From positions 1 through 34,245 of the forward strand of contig NZ_DASTBH010000433.1 of the NCBI RefSeq assembly GCF_035712165.1: 34,245 bases of DNA. The letters run 5' to 3'. The stretch comes from DASYTH01 sp035712165 (lineage in GTDB: Bacteria > Actinomycetota > Actinomycetes > Mycobacteriales > Pseudonocardiaceae). The position numbers were made by a program, and so were the translations under genes. This document shows, one piece after another, positions 23,711 to 31,118 of this stretch. Below the pieces are notes generated by a model. It saw nothing but the letters and a program-made list of their open reading frames with translations. It searched no databases and was not told where the DNA came from. The first letter of the stretch is position 1, and the number at the start of each line of letters is the position of its first letter.

Positions 23711-26548
23711 TCAGCGCCGCCTGCGCACCAACCGCAAGCCCGCTCCCACCACGAGCAACACCAGGCCGCCGGCAACCTGGGCCGGCAGGCCGAACCCGGT
23801 GACGGCCAACTGGGTGGTGGCGATGACGGCCGGGCCCGGTGTCGCCGGGTCGTCCGGCGGCGGATTTTCGTCCGGCGGGGCGTCCGGGTCGGCCTGCACC
23901 GCGCCCGGCACCACCCGCACCTCGTAGTCGTCGAGGTCCACGTCGGCCAGCACGCCGGGACAGACGCAGCCGGTGATCTTCCATGGGCCGACGACCATGA
24001 CGTCGTACCTGCCGGCCGGCACATCCCGGAACTCGAAGTGCCCGGCCGCGTCGGTCACCGTCCGGGCCACCGGCGGCCCGCCGCCCGGCTCGGTGAGCAC
24101 CATCTTCGTCCCGGCGACGCCCTGCCGGTTGTCGGCGCGGATCAGTTTCCCGCCGGCATGGCCGATCCCGCCCGGCACCTTCGCGCTCGCCCGGGCCCAG
24201 GCCCCGAAGCCGAAGTCGCAGTTGGCCTCCAGGAAGCCCAACACGTAGGCGTCCGCCGTGACGGCCGTCGACACGTCGAAGGTCGCGCTCGCGCCGGCCG
24301 GCACGGTGACCCCCGGACCGTCGCCGATGAGGGCGCCCCAGCCCGGATCGGTGGAGGACAGCGAGTTCCGGTAGTCAATCTGGGTGCAGCGGGCCCGGAC
24401 CCCGGTCAGGTCGGCGCCGCCGTCGTTGGCCAGCCTGACCGTGAGGTGCGCGACATCGCCCACCGCGTAACTGTCCCGGGTGAACGCGATCGAGGCGCGC
24501 AGATCCCCGGTCCGCACCGCCCGGATCGTCACCGGGTCCGCCTCGCCGCCCGACACGGTGAGCTCCGACTGGTCGACGGTCCAGGAGTCGGGGAGGACGA
24601 AGCCGACGGTGTACCGCCCGGCCGGGATGTCCCGGAACGCGAACCGGCCCTGGCCGTCGGTGTTCTGGGTGTACATGCGGTTCGGCACGCCGCCGCTCAG
24701 CGAGACCGGTATCCCGATCAGCGCCTCGCCGGGATCCGCCACCCCGTTGCCGTTCCCGTCGCCGTAGAGCGTTCCGGCGTAGCCGCCGCGCAGCACGCGC
24801 ACCGTGGCGAAGGCGGCGAACCCGTCGTCGGCGGCGTGGATCTGGTTGCCGGCGGCCGGAGCCAGCCATCCGGTGACGATGACGACCCCCTTGGGGTCGC
24901 TGACCGATCCCTCGAGCACGAACTCCCGGGTGGCGCCGGCCTCGATCCGCGCGCCCGGTCCGAGCGGGCTGAGCTCTCCCGCGTCCTCGACGATCAGGGT
25001 GGATGCGAGCCCGGTGTTGAACTCACCGACGCCCTCGGCCGCGGCCGTACCGATGTTGGTCACGGTCAACCGGACCCGCATGCGTTCGTCGGCGGTGTAG
25101 TCCGGCTTCTCGAAGGCGGCGGACACCCGCAGGTTGGGCCGCCGGTTCTGGTCCGCCGCACCGGGTTCGACGTACCACCGCTCCTCGGTCGCGACGGCGT
25201 GCTTACCGGCCACCACCGGAAGCTGGATTCCGTCCTGGACGATCGGCACCCATGGTCCGTCGATGCGAACGTCGTAGACCTGCGCCGGCAGGCCGTCCAC
25301 GGCGAGGTAACCGTCGGCGTCGGTGACCAGCCGGGCGACTTCGGCGCCGGTGTTCGGGTCGGTCACCACCACAGGCACCCCGGCCACCAGGTCGCCGGGG
25401 CCGATCACGCCGTCCCCGTCGGCGTCGGTGACCAGTTGCACCCGTCCGGTGCCGGGCAGACCGGGAACCGTTGCGGTGGCCCGGCCTCGGGTCGTGGCGC
25501 TCGCCGGGTACCCGGCCGGGCCGAAGGCGCAGTTGGCCGCGAAGCGGCCGAACGCCGCCGCGTCGTCCGGAACCGGGGCCTCGACGGTGAACACGCTGGT
25601 CCCGTTGGCGGGGACGGTGACCCCGCCGGCGGCGAGCCCGCCCCAGTGCGGGCCGACCGTGACACCGGCCCAGCCGGCCTCCGCCGGGCAGCCGGCGGTG
25701 ATCCCGGTGAAGTCGGTGTCGCCGGTGTTGGCGAGCACCACGGTGAGCCGCGCCCGCCCGCCGGGCCGGTAGCTGTCCCGGTCGAAGAACATGCTGACGT
25801 GCAGGGACGAATCGAGTTGCGGCACGGCCGGAATGCGCACCTGCGGGCTGTCCGGCGCGACGACGGCATAGTCGAACATCGCGTCGTGCAGGCCGGCGAC
25901 CACCCACCGCCACGGCCCGGAGTACCTGAGCTGGTAGCGCCCGGCGGGCAGGGGGCCGAAGCCGAACCGGCCCGCCTCGTCGGTGGTCACCTCCCGCACG
26001 CCACCCACGCCGTCGATCAGCGTGATGGAGGTGTCGGCCAGCCCGGTCTCGCCGTGGTCCATGACCCGGTCGGCGTCGAGGTCGGCGAAGATCACCCCGG
26101 CGAGGGTTCCGGTCGACGCGACCAGCCGGGCGCTGGCCGAGAACTCGTTGTCCGCGGGCGCCGCGTCGGCCTCGTCGGACGAGACGCGGGCGATGGCGGA
26201 AACCGAGTCGCCCAGGTAGTTCCACAGATGACCGGAGAGTGTGACGGCCAGCGTCGCGTGTGGTTCGACGCGCACGCCGGCCGGGCTGTTCAGATCCTGC
26301 CAGCCGCTCTCCACGACCAGGTCGCCGGACAGCGCGGCGTGCACACCGGACGCGGCAACCGGGCCGGCGTTGCTGATCGTCAGGGTCACGGCGACCCGGT
26401 CGCTGCCGACGTAGCTGTCCCGGTCGAACGCGACGCGCACCCGCAGGTCCGGCAGATCTCCTTGTGCGGCAGCGGGTTGGGCGACCGGCAGCCCCAGGCA
26501 CAGTGCCGTGATCAGCACGATCGCGCCACGTGTCACCAAGCGAGCCAC
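23711..26548 (-). CDS. LAxTG (sortase E-type) wall-anchored multidomain protein
   Basis: A 945-residue exported protein. Signal peptide about 1-28 (RLVTRGAIVLITALCLGLPVAQPAAA). Four modules follow, each a CARDB-like beta-sandwich and then an SdrD-B/prealbumin-like domain. Sandwiches begin at DLRVRVAFDRDSY (35), LHVSMFFDRDSY (249), NLRVSAAFEKPDY (472) and DLRASIAFTRDSY (682). The second domains carry (D/N)GxGRFxF and (I/L)PAGRY. After an Asp/Pro-rich stretch (884-905) the C-terminus has LAVTG (914-918), a hydrophobic helix and RRRR, a sorting signal for class E sortase. GTG start with GGGGAG 5 nt upstream; a longer reading adds 24 residues before the signal peptide. A surface or stalk role is inferred. 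No sortase gene is in the window. Confidence 0.85.
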   Translation of the reverse strand: MARLVTRGAIVLITALCLGLPVAQPAAAQGDLPDLRVRVAFDRDSYVGSDRVAVTLTISNAGPVAASGVHAALSGDLVVESGWQDLNSPAGVRVEPHATLAVTLSGHLWNYLGDSVSAIARVSSDEADAAPADNEFSASARLVASTGTLAGVIFADLDADRVMDHGETGLADTSITLIDGVGGVREVTTDEAGRFGFGPLPAGRYQLRYSGPWRWVVAGLHDAMFDYAVVAPDSPQVRIPAVPQLDSSLHVSMFFDRDSYRPGGRARLTVVLANTGDTDFTGITAGCPAEAGWAGVTVGPHWGGLAAGGVTVPANGTSVFTVEAPVPDDAAAFGRFAANCAFGPAGYPASATTRGRATATVPGLPGTGRVQLVTDADGDGVIGPGDLVAGVPVVVTDPNTGAEVARLVTDADGYLAVDGLPAQVYDVRIDGPWVPIVQDGIQLPVVAGKHAVATEERWYVEPGAADQNRRPNLRVSAAFEKPDYTADERMRVRLTVTNIGTAAAEGVGEFNTGLASTLIVEDAGELSPLGPGARIEAGATREFVLEGSVSDPKGVVIVTGWLAPAAGNQIHAADDGFAAFATVRVLRGGYAGTLYGDGNGNGVADPGEALIGIPVSLSGGVPNRMYTQNTDGQGRFAFRDIPAGRYTVGFVLPDSWTVDQSELTVSGGEADPVTIRAVRTGDLRASIAFTRDSYAVGDVAHLTVRLANDGGADLTGVRARCTQIDYRNSLSSTDPGWGALIGDGPGVTVPAGASATFDVSTAVTADAYVLGFLEANCDFGFGAWARASAKVPGGIGHAGGKLIRADNRQGVAGTKMVLTEPGGGPPVARTVTDAAGHFEFRDVPAGRYDVMVVGPWKITGCVCPGVLADVDLDDYEVRVVPGAVQADPDAPPDENPPPDDPATPGPAVIATTQLAVTGFGLPAQVAGGLVLLVVGAGLRLVRRRR

Positions 26549-26642
26549 CCGGTCTCCCCACCCTTGGATCCCGCCCCGCCGCACATCCTGGCATGCCGGG
26601 CGGCTCTGCGACAGGTACAACCGCCCGCAGGCTTGGTGAATG

Positions 26643-26668
26643 TGTGAGGTTCGCGCGGCTCGCGCGTT
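26643..26668 (+). promoter_or_regulatory. ECF-type promoter element before the XRE gene
   Basis: TGTGAGGTT (26643-26651), 13 nt, CGTT (26665-26668). The same element with the same spacing precedes the ECF sigma gene. It would give a leader of about 45 nt containing the GGGAGGA ribosome site of the XRE gene. Confidence 0.65.
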
Positions 26669-26719
26669 GTGATGGGTAAGCGCCGCGGCGGGCGGCGAGG
26701 GGGCCTGGGAGGAACGCCG

Positions 26720-27217
26720 ATGACGGACTTCGCGGTACTGGTCAGGCAGGGCAGACAGAACCGGTGGATGACGCAGGAGGAGTTGGCCGAGAAGTCAGGC
26801 CTGAGCCCGCGCACCATCCAGGCCATCGAGCGGGGCCGGGTGTCGCGCCCGCACCGGGCGTCGGTGCGCCTGCTGGCGATGGCGCTCGGACTGCAGGGAA
26901 CGGCGCGTACCGAGTTCGAGGCGGCCGCCCGGCGGGGCGCCCAGGCCGGTCGGGGGTGCGGTTGTGACCGGCCGCAGCCGTGTCCGAGCGTGCCGGACTG
27001 GGCGGGTTGTCTGGCCCGCAGGCTGCGCCGGGAGGGCGAACGGGTCGACCTGCGCGGGCTCGGCGCCACCGCCGACCCGGTCGTCGTGCTGGCCCGGTTG
27101 CTACGTGCGGCGGGCCTGCATCCCGAGGACCACGAGGAAGATCTCGCCGGCTACGGACTGGCCGGCTCGCTGGTGTCCGACCACACGTTGCCGGTCCAGA
27201 TGTTGCCGGGGGCCTGA
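26720..27217 (+). CDS. XRE-family transcription regulator with C-terminal Cys cluster
   Basis: A 165-residue protein. The helix-turn-helix at about 6-60 is clear: LVRQGRQNRWMTQEELAEKSGLSPRTIQAIERGRVSRPHRASVRLLAMALGL. A Cys-rich turn follows (C80, C82, C88 and C97: GCGCDRPQPCP and WAGCLAR), which could bind metal. The last 65 residues are of no family I know. The ATG at 26720 has GGGAGGA 7 nt upstream. The gene follows the ECF-type element and is divergent from the wall protein gene. Its last 67 nt overlap the 3' end of the beta-helix gene on the other strand. Confidence 0.8.
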   Translation: MTDFAVLVRQGRQNRWMTQEELAEKSGLSPRTIQAIERGRVSRPHRASVRLLAMALGLQGTARTEFEAAARRGAQAGRGCGCDRPQPCPSVPDWAGCLARRLRREGERVDLRGLGATADPVVVLARLLRAAGLHPEDHEEDLAGYGLAGSLVSDHTLPVQMLPGA

Positions 27218-28344
27218 GCGTTCCAGCCGCTGGAAGCGGCCGGAGCGCTCGGCGAGTCGCGGCGCAACCGGTTGCCGGTGACCAGAATGTGGTGCGACGC
27301 CGGGTTGGACGGTGCGTAGATCCGGGCCATGGTCCCGGAGTCTCCGATCTGGTTGTTGTCGATGGTCACCTCGGTCACCGGGCCGGCCTGGTCGAGCAGC
27401 GTGACACTCGCGCCGATCGTGTTGTGCCGCAACATGATCCGGCTCGCGTTGCCGGGGGTGCGCAGCCCGGACAGGTTGCTGTCGACGATCGTGGCATCGC
27501 CGCCGATCCAGACGGCGGCGGTGCTCGCGGTGATGTCGCTGCGCTGCACGACCAGGCCGGGCGCCTCCTGCCGCACCCCGTAGCGCACGGCGCCGCTGCC
27601 CACCTCGCTGTCCTCGATGCGCAGCCGGGGCGCCGACTGTCGCACGCCGACGTCGCCGGAGGGCGCCACCCGCACCCGGCGCAGGGTGACGTCCGGCGCG
27701 TCGATGTAGATCGTGCCGTTGACCGTCCAGTCGGCGATGACCGCGCCGGCCTGGGTGATGTGCCAGTCGCCGTTGCGCACCTGCAGCCTCGTTTCGGCCG
27801 GCACGCCGGTGTTCCCGGCGTTGGGCCATTCGGCCAGCGGCCCGCGGGCGGGCGCGATCGGGGTCGCGGCGCCGCCCGGGCCGGCCGGCCCGCCCGGGCC
27901 CGCGCCGGGGCGCGGTGCGGCGGTGCCCGGCCCGGCCGGCGCACCCGACCCGGGACCGGGCGTTCCCAGCGGCGCGGAAGGCGGGGTCGCCACGCTGGTC
28001 TGGGAGGCCGGCACGCTCGTGGTGGTCGGGTCCTCGATCGTCACGACGATCTGGTCCGGGTCCGGCTTGGGCCGCTGGTTGGCCGCGATCACCCCGGCGA
28101 TTCCGCCGCCCACCGCCAGCGCGGCGACGGCGGCGACCAGCACCCGGGCCGTCGGCCGGCGCGCCGCGGCGCGTTCGGCGAGGTCCGGAAGCGGTCGGAC
28201 CACCGCCAACTCGGCCGCCGGCTCGGTGCGCAGCGCGACCTTGCCTTGCCACGCGGCTTCCAGCGCGGCCGGCGCCTCGACGGCGTCGAACAGTGCCCGC
28301 AACGCGGCCTCGTCAAACGGCTCGGAGGTCTCGCGTGTCGTCAC
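27151..28344 (-). CDS. Transmembrane parallel beta-helix protein, putative anti-sigma factor
   Basis: A 397-residue protein made with the ECF sigma factor: its GTG overlaps the sigma stop (GTGA), and GGAGGT in the sigma gene is its ribosome site. The cytosolic part (1-66, DEAALRALFDAVEAPAALEAAWQ) has the size and place of an anti-sigma domain, but not the HxxxCxxC zinc motif. One helix spans 67-88. A Pro/Gly/Ala-rich linker (100-170) leads to an outer domain starting WPNAGNTGVPAETRLQV, the usual entry to actinomycete right-handed parallel beta-helix domains. Short repeated strands (VTLRRVRV, LRIEDSEV, LVVQRSDI, ATIVDSNL, IMLRHNTI, VTIDNNQI) follow. No catalytic residues are recognised. Anti-sigma function is inferred from position. 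Confidence 0.75.
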   Translation of the reverse strand: MTTRETSEPFDEAALRALFDAVEAPAALEAAWQGKVALRTEPAAELAVVRPLPDLAERAAARRPTARVLVAAVAALAVGGGIAGVIAANQRPKPDPDQIVVTIEDPTTTSVPASQTSVATPPSAPLGTPGPGSGAPAGPGTAAPRPGAGPGGPAGPGGAATPIAPARGPLAEWPNAGNTGVPAETRLQVRNGDWHITQAGAVIADWTVNGTIYIDAPDVTLRRVRVAPSGDVGVRQSAPRLRIEDSEVGSGAVRYGVRQEAPGLVVQRSDITASTAAVWIGGDATIVDSNLSGLRTPGNASRIMLRHNTIGASVTLLDQAGPVTEVTIDNNQIGDSGTMARIYAPSNPASHHILVTGNRLRRDSPSAPAASSGWNAQAPGNIWTGNVWSDTSEPASP

Positions 28345-28967
28345 GGCCGCACCTCCATCCGCTTGCGCAGCCGTTGCAGCGCCCGTTTGGTCGCCACGGT
28401 CGCGGCATGTTCGGACAACCCGACCACGGCGCCGATCTCCGCGTACGGCAGGTCCGCCGCGATCCGCAGGCCGATCAGGGTGCGGTCGCGTTCGGACAGC
28501 TGCTGCATCGCCAGCAGCGCCCGGTTCAGCTCGTCGCGCCGCAGCACCGCGCCCTCCACATCGGCCGAGGTGTCGACCTCGCTGCCGCCCCCGAAGAACC
28601 GGGTGAGCAGTACCGAGCGCCGGGTCCGCTTGCGCCTGTGGTCGATCACCTCGTTGTGCGCGATGCGCAGCAGCCACGGCAGGACCACCCCGCCGTCGAA
28701 CCGGTTGGCCAGATAGCTGGCGAACGCCGCGGCGAACACCTCCGCGGCGAGGTCCTCGGCGTCACTGGCGTTGCCCAGCTGGGACAGGCAGTACCGGTAC
28801 ACGCGGGCGGCGTGCTCGCGGTACACCTGCTCGAACGGCAGCGTGGCCACCTCGAGCTCGCAGTGCTGCGCGTCATCGGGCACGGTCGTTCCCAGTTCGG
28901 CCGGGACTTTCGGCGCGGCCCCCGGCGTGGCCAGGAACGCACCCTCTGCGACGCCCAGTATGACCAC
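28341..28967 (-). CDS. ECF-type RNA polymerase sigma factor
   Basis: A 208-residue sigma-70-family factor with only regions 2 and 4. Region 2: LPFEQVYREHAARVYRYCLSQLGNASDAEDLAAEVFAAAFASY and LPWLLRIAHNEVIDHRRKRTRR. Region 4: LSERDRTLIGLRIAADLPYAEIGAVVGLSEHAATVATKRALQRLRKRM. An N-terminal stretch of about 40 residues before region 2 is unusual. GTG 28967 is the longest start, but its ribosome site is poor (GGAAG touches the GTG); later GTG codons at VPDDAQ or VATLPF are alternatives. It is preceded by the TGTGAGGTT-N13-CGTT element, suggesting autoregulation. Confidence 0.88.
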   Translation of the reverse strand: MVILGVAEGAFLATPGAAPKVPAELGTTVPDDAQHCELEVATLPFEQVYREHAARVYRYCLSQLGNASDAEDLAAEVFAAAFASYLANRFDGGVVLPWLLRIAHNEVIDHRRKRTRRSVLLTRFFGGGSEVDTSADVEGAVLRRDELNRALLAMQQLSERDRTLIGLRIAADLPYAEIGAVVGLSEHAATVATKRALQRLRKRMEVRP

Positions 28968-29006
28968 CTTCCGAACCCGTTGTGCGCACAGTCGTCCAAC
29001 TGGTTA

Positions 29007-29032
29007 AACGCGCGGGGAGCGGAAACCTCACA
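29007..29032 (-). promoter_or_regulatory. ECF-type promoter element before the sigma gene
   Basis: On the minus strand TGTGAGGTT (29032 down to 29024), 13 nt, then CGTT (29010 down to 29007). It lies about 40 nt before the GTG and is the twin of the element at 26643-26668. Confidence 0.65.
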
Positions 29033-29129
29033 CCTGTTCTCCCGAAAGCGAAACTGCCGGTTCGTTACGTGGTCTCCACCGCCGGGACCGGGTAGAAACG
29101 GGCACGCGGTACGCCGAACCGGGGGTGCC

Positions 29130-29164
29130 GATCGTTGCCCCGCGTGCCCCGCGAGGCAACGGTC
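29130..29164 (-). terminator. Hairpin after the two-component operon
   Basis: GATCGTTGCC and GGCAACGGTC pair over 10 positions (one G-T) around a GC-rich inner stem CGCG-TGCCC-CGCG. It is 35 nt past the histidine kinase stop on this strand. A separate perfect 14-bp palindrome, CGGCGATATCGCCG, lies at 29167-29180. Confidence 0.55.
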
Positions 29165-29198
29165 GGCGGCGATATCGCCGTCCACACGACGTGTGCGG

Positions 29199-30230
29199 TC
29201 AGCCCGTCGCCGGCAGCGTGAGCCGGATCCGGCAGCCCGGCTCCGACTGTCCACTGTGGATCGCCACCGGATCGACCACCGCGATCGTGCCGCCGTGCAG
29301 GTCGACCACCCAGCGCGCGATGGCGAGCCCCAGCCCGGTGCCGCCGCCGCTGGCCCGCTCCCCCCGGGCGAACCGCTGGAACACCAGGTGCCGCTCCTCC
29401 GGCGCGATCCCGGGGCCCTCGTCCCGGACCTCGATCACCAGCTGACCGGGTACCGCGTGCGCCACGACCTGGACCCGGCCGTCCGGCGGGCCGTGGGTGG
29501 CCGCGTTGTCCAGCAGGCTGACCATGACCTGATGCAGCCGCGCCCGGTCGGCGAACACGGTGGCGCCCGGCGGGTCGACCGCGACCGACATCCGCACCGG
29601 CCGCGCGGCGGCCGCCGCGTTCACCGCCGCCTCGGCCACCACGTCGTCGAGCAGCCGGGCGACGCTGAGCACCTCGCGATGCAGCGAGCTGGCGCCCGCG
29701 TCGATGCGGGACAGGTCCAGCAGGTCGGTGACCAGGCCGGACAGCCGCTCGCTCTGCGCGAGCGCGGTGCGCAGGGTCTTCGGGTCCGGCGCGGTGAGGC
29801 CGTCGACCAGGTTCTCCAGCACCGCGCGCAGCGCCGAGATCGGTGTGCGCAGCTCGTGGGAGACGTTGGCGATCAGCTCGCGGCGGCGCAGGTCCGCCGC
29901 GGCCAGGTCGGCGCTCATCTGGTTGAACGCCACGGCGAGCTGGCCGACCTCGTCCCGGGAGGTGGCCCGCACCCGCCGGGTGTAGTCGCCGCGCGCCATG
30001 GCCCCGGCGGCCGTGGTCATCTCCCGCAGCGGCCGGGTCATCCCGTGCGCCAGCAACTGCGAGGTGATCACCGCCAGGCCGACGGCGATCAGCGTGGTCT
30101 TCGGCGGCAGCCAGCCCATCTGCCACCAGAAGAAGCCGAGCGCGACCGCGCCCGGCGCCACCACCACGATGCTCAGCTTGAGCTTGATCGAGCGGACCGG
30201 GTCGAGCGGCCGCGGCCACCGGCGGGTCAC
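29199..30230 (-). CDS. Sensor histidine kinase, EnvZ/BaeS-like, intramembrane type
   Basis: A 343-residue kinase. Two helices (about 16-38 and 44-62) are joined by a very short loop (MGWLPPKT), so there is no outer sensor domain. A HAMP linker (64-115) leads to the HisKA box LIANVSHELRTPISALRAVLENL with His125. ATPase motifs: LLDNAATHG (N box), VRDEGPGIAP (G1), FQRFARGE (F box) and GGTGLGLAIARW (G2). Its GTG overlaps the regulator stop (GTGA). Membrane stress or an interacting membrane protein is the likely signal. Confidence 0.9.
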   Translation of the reverse strand: MTRRWPRPLDPVRSIKLKLSIVVVAPGAVALGFFWWQMGWLPPKTTLIAVGLAVITSQLLAHGMTRPLREMTTAAGAMARGDYTRRVRATSRDEVGQLAVAFNQMSADLAAADLRRRELIANVSHELRTPISALRAVLENLVDGLTAPDPKTLRTALAQSERLSGLVTDLLDLSRIDAGASSLHREVLSVARLLDDVVAEAAVNAAAAARPVRMSVAVDPPGATVFADRARLHQVMVSLLDNAATHGPPDGRVQVVAHAVPGQLVIEVRDEGPGIAPEERHLVFQRFARGERASGGGTGLGLAIARWVVDLHGGTIAVVDPVAIHSGQSEPGCRIRLTLPATG

Positions 30231-30922
30231 CGTCCGGTCTCCAGCGCGTAGCCGACCCCGTGCACGGTGCGGATCAGCTCCGCGCCGAGCTTGCGCCGCA
30301 GCGCCTTCACGTGGCTGTCCACCGTGCGGGTGCCCGCCGCCGCATCGCCCCACCCCCAGATCTCGGCGAGCAGCCGCTCCCGCGGCTGCACCACCCGGGG
30401 GCGATTCGCCAGGTGCACCAACAGGTCGAACTCGGTCGGCGTGAGGTGGATCTCGGCGCCGGCCCGCCGCACCCGCCGCTCGGCCAGGTTGATCTCCAGG
30501 TCGCCGAGCACGATCGGGGTCGCCTCGGCGGTCTCGTCGGAGCGCATCCGGTCCACCCGGCGCAGCAGCGCGTGCACCCGGGCGGCCAACTCCCGGATGG
30601 AGAACGGCTTGGTGAGGTAGTCGTCCGCGCCGACGGCCAGGCCGACCAGCACGTCGGTCTCGTCGTCCCGCGCGGTCAGCATGAGCACCGGCACCGCCCG
30701 CTGCGCCTGGATGCGCCGGCACACCTCCAGCCCGTCGAAGCCGGGCAGCATCACGTCCAGGACCACCAGGTCCGGCGCGGTCGCCTCGGCCGCGGCCACC
30801 GCGGCGGGCCCGTCCCGCGCGATGTCCACCGCGAAACCCTCCGCCCGCAGCCGAACCGCGACCGACTCGGCGATGGTCGGCTCGTCCTCCACCACCAGCA
30901 CCCGGCGCTCTCGGTCCCGCAT
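30227..30922 (-). CDS. Response regulator, OmpR/PhoB family
   Basis: A 231-residue regulator. The receiver has VEDEP, phospho-acceptor Asp56 (LVVLDVMLPGFDGLEV), VLMLTARDDETD and the Lys in DYLTKPFSIRELAARV. The winged-helix part has LTPTEFDLLVHLANRPRVVQPRERLLAEIWGW, RTVDSHVKALRRKLG and TVHGVGYAL. It is translated first and the kinase follows with a 4-nt overlap. On this strand TAGGCT is 6 nt from the ATG, so the operon is probably leaderless. Confidence 0.93.
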   Translation of the reverse strand: MRDRERRVLVVEDEPTIAESVAVRLRAEGFAVDIARDGPAAVAAAEATAPDLVVLDVMLPGFDGLEVCRRIQAQRAVPVLMLTARDDETDVLVGLAVGADDYLTKPFSIRELAARVHALLRRVDRMRSDETAEATPIVLGDLEINLAERRVRRAGAEIHLTPTEFDLLVHLANRPRVVQPRERLLAEIWGWGDAAAGTRTVDSHVKALRRKLGAELIRTVHGVGYALETGR

Positions 30923-30934
30923 GGGCTGAGCCTA
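30923..30934 (-). promoter_or_regulatory. Leaderless-type -10 (TAGGCT) of the OmpR-type operon
   Basis: TAGGCT (30934 down to 30929) is followed by CAGCCC and the ATG at 30922. Confidence 0.5.
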
Positions 30935-31038
30935 GGCAGCGAACGTGCCCGTCGGGGGCGTGTCCTGTGAAGGTTCTGTGTGGGTCGCACGGTCCGGTCA
31001 GGACGGTGCTGCCCGGCGACCGCCACGATCGAGTGAGC

Positions 31039-31107
31039 TTGCCAGGCAAACGTTTACCGGCTCCGAGGCCAGGAGTTAGGTCAGGTGTGTCACGCGTGTC
31101 GACACAC
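31039..31107 (+). promoter_or_regulatory. Promoter and leader palindromes of the third DoxX gene
   Basis: TTTACC (31053-31058), a 17-nt spacer and TTAGGT (31076-31081) form a promoter. TTGCCAGGCAA (31039-31049) and AAACGTTT (31048-31055) are palindromes at its upstream edge. The leader has GTGTGTC and GACACAC arms (31085-31107), with the perfect palindrome GTGTCGACAC inside, just before the GGGAGG ribosome site. Confidence 0.5.
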
Positions 31108-31118
31108 GGGAGGCCCTG

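Noticed and set aside
24038..26647. An 869-residue open frame opposite the LAVTG wall protein
   Set aside because: The composition is Gly/Arg/His/Asp-rich shadow sequence; the minus-strand protein has a signal peptide, repeated domains and a sorting signal.
27915..30251. A 778-residue open frame on the plus strand across the sigma factor and kinase region
   Set aside because: It crosses several real genes and promoter regions and shows no recognisable domain.
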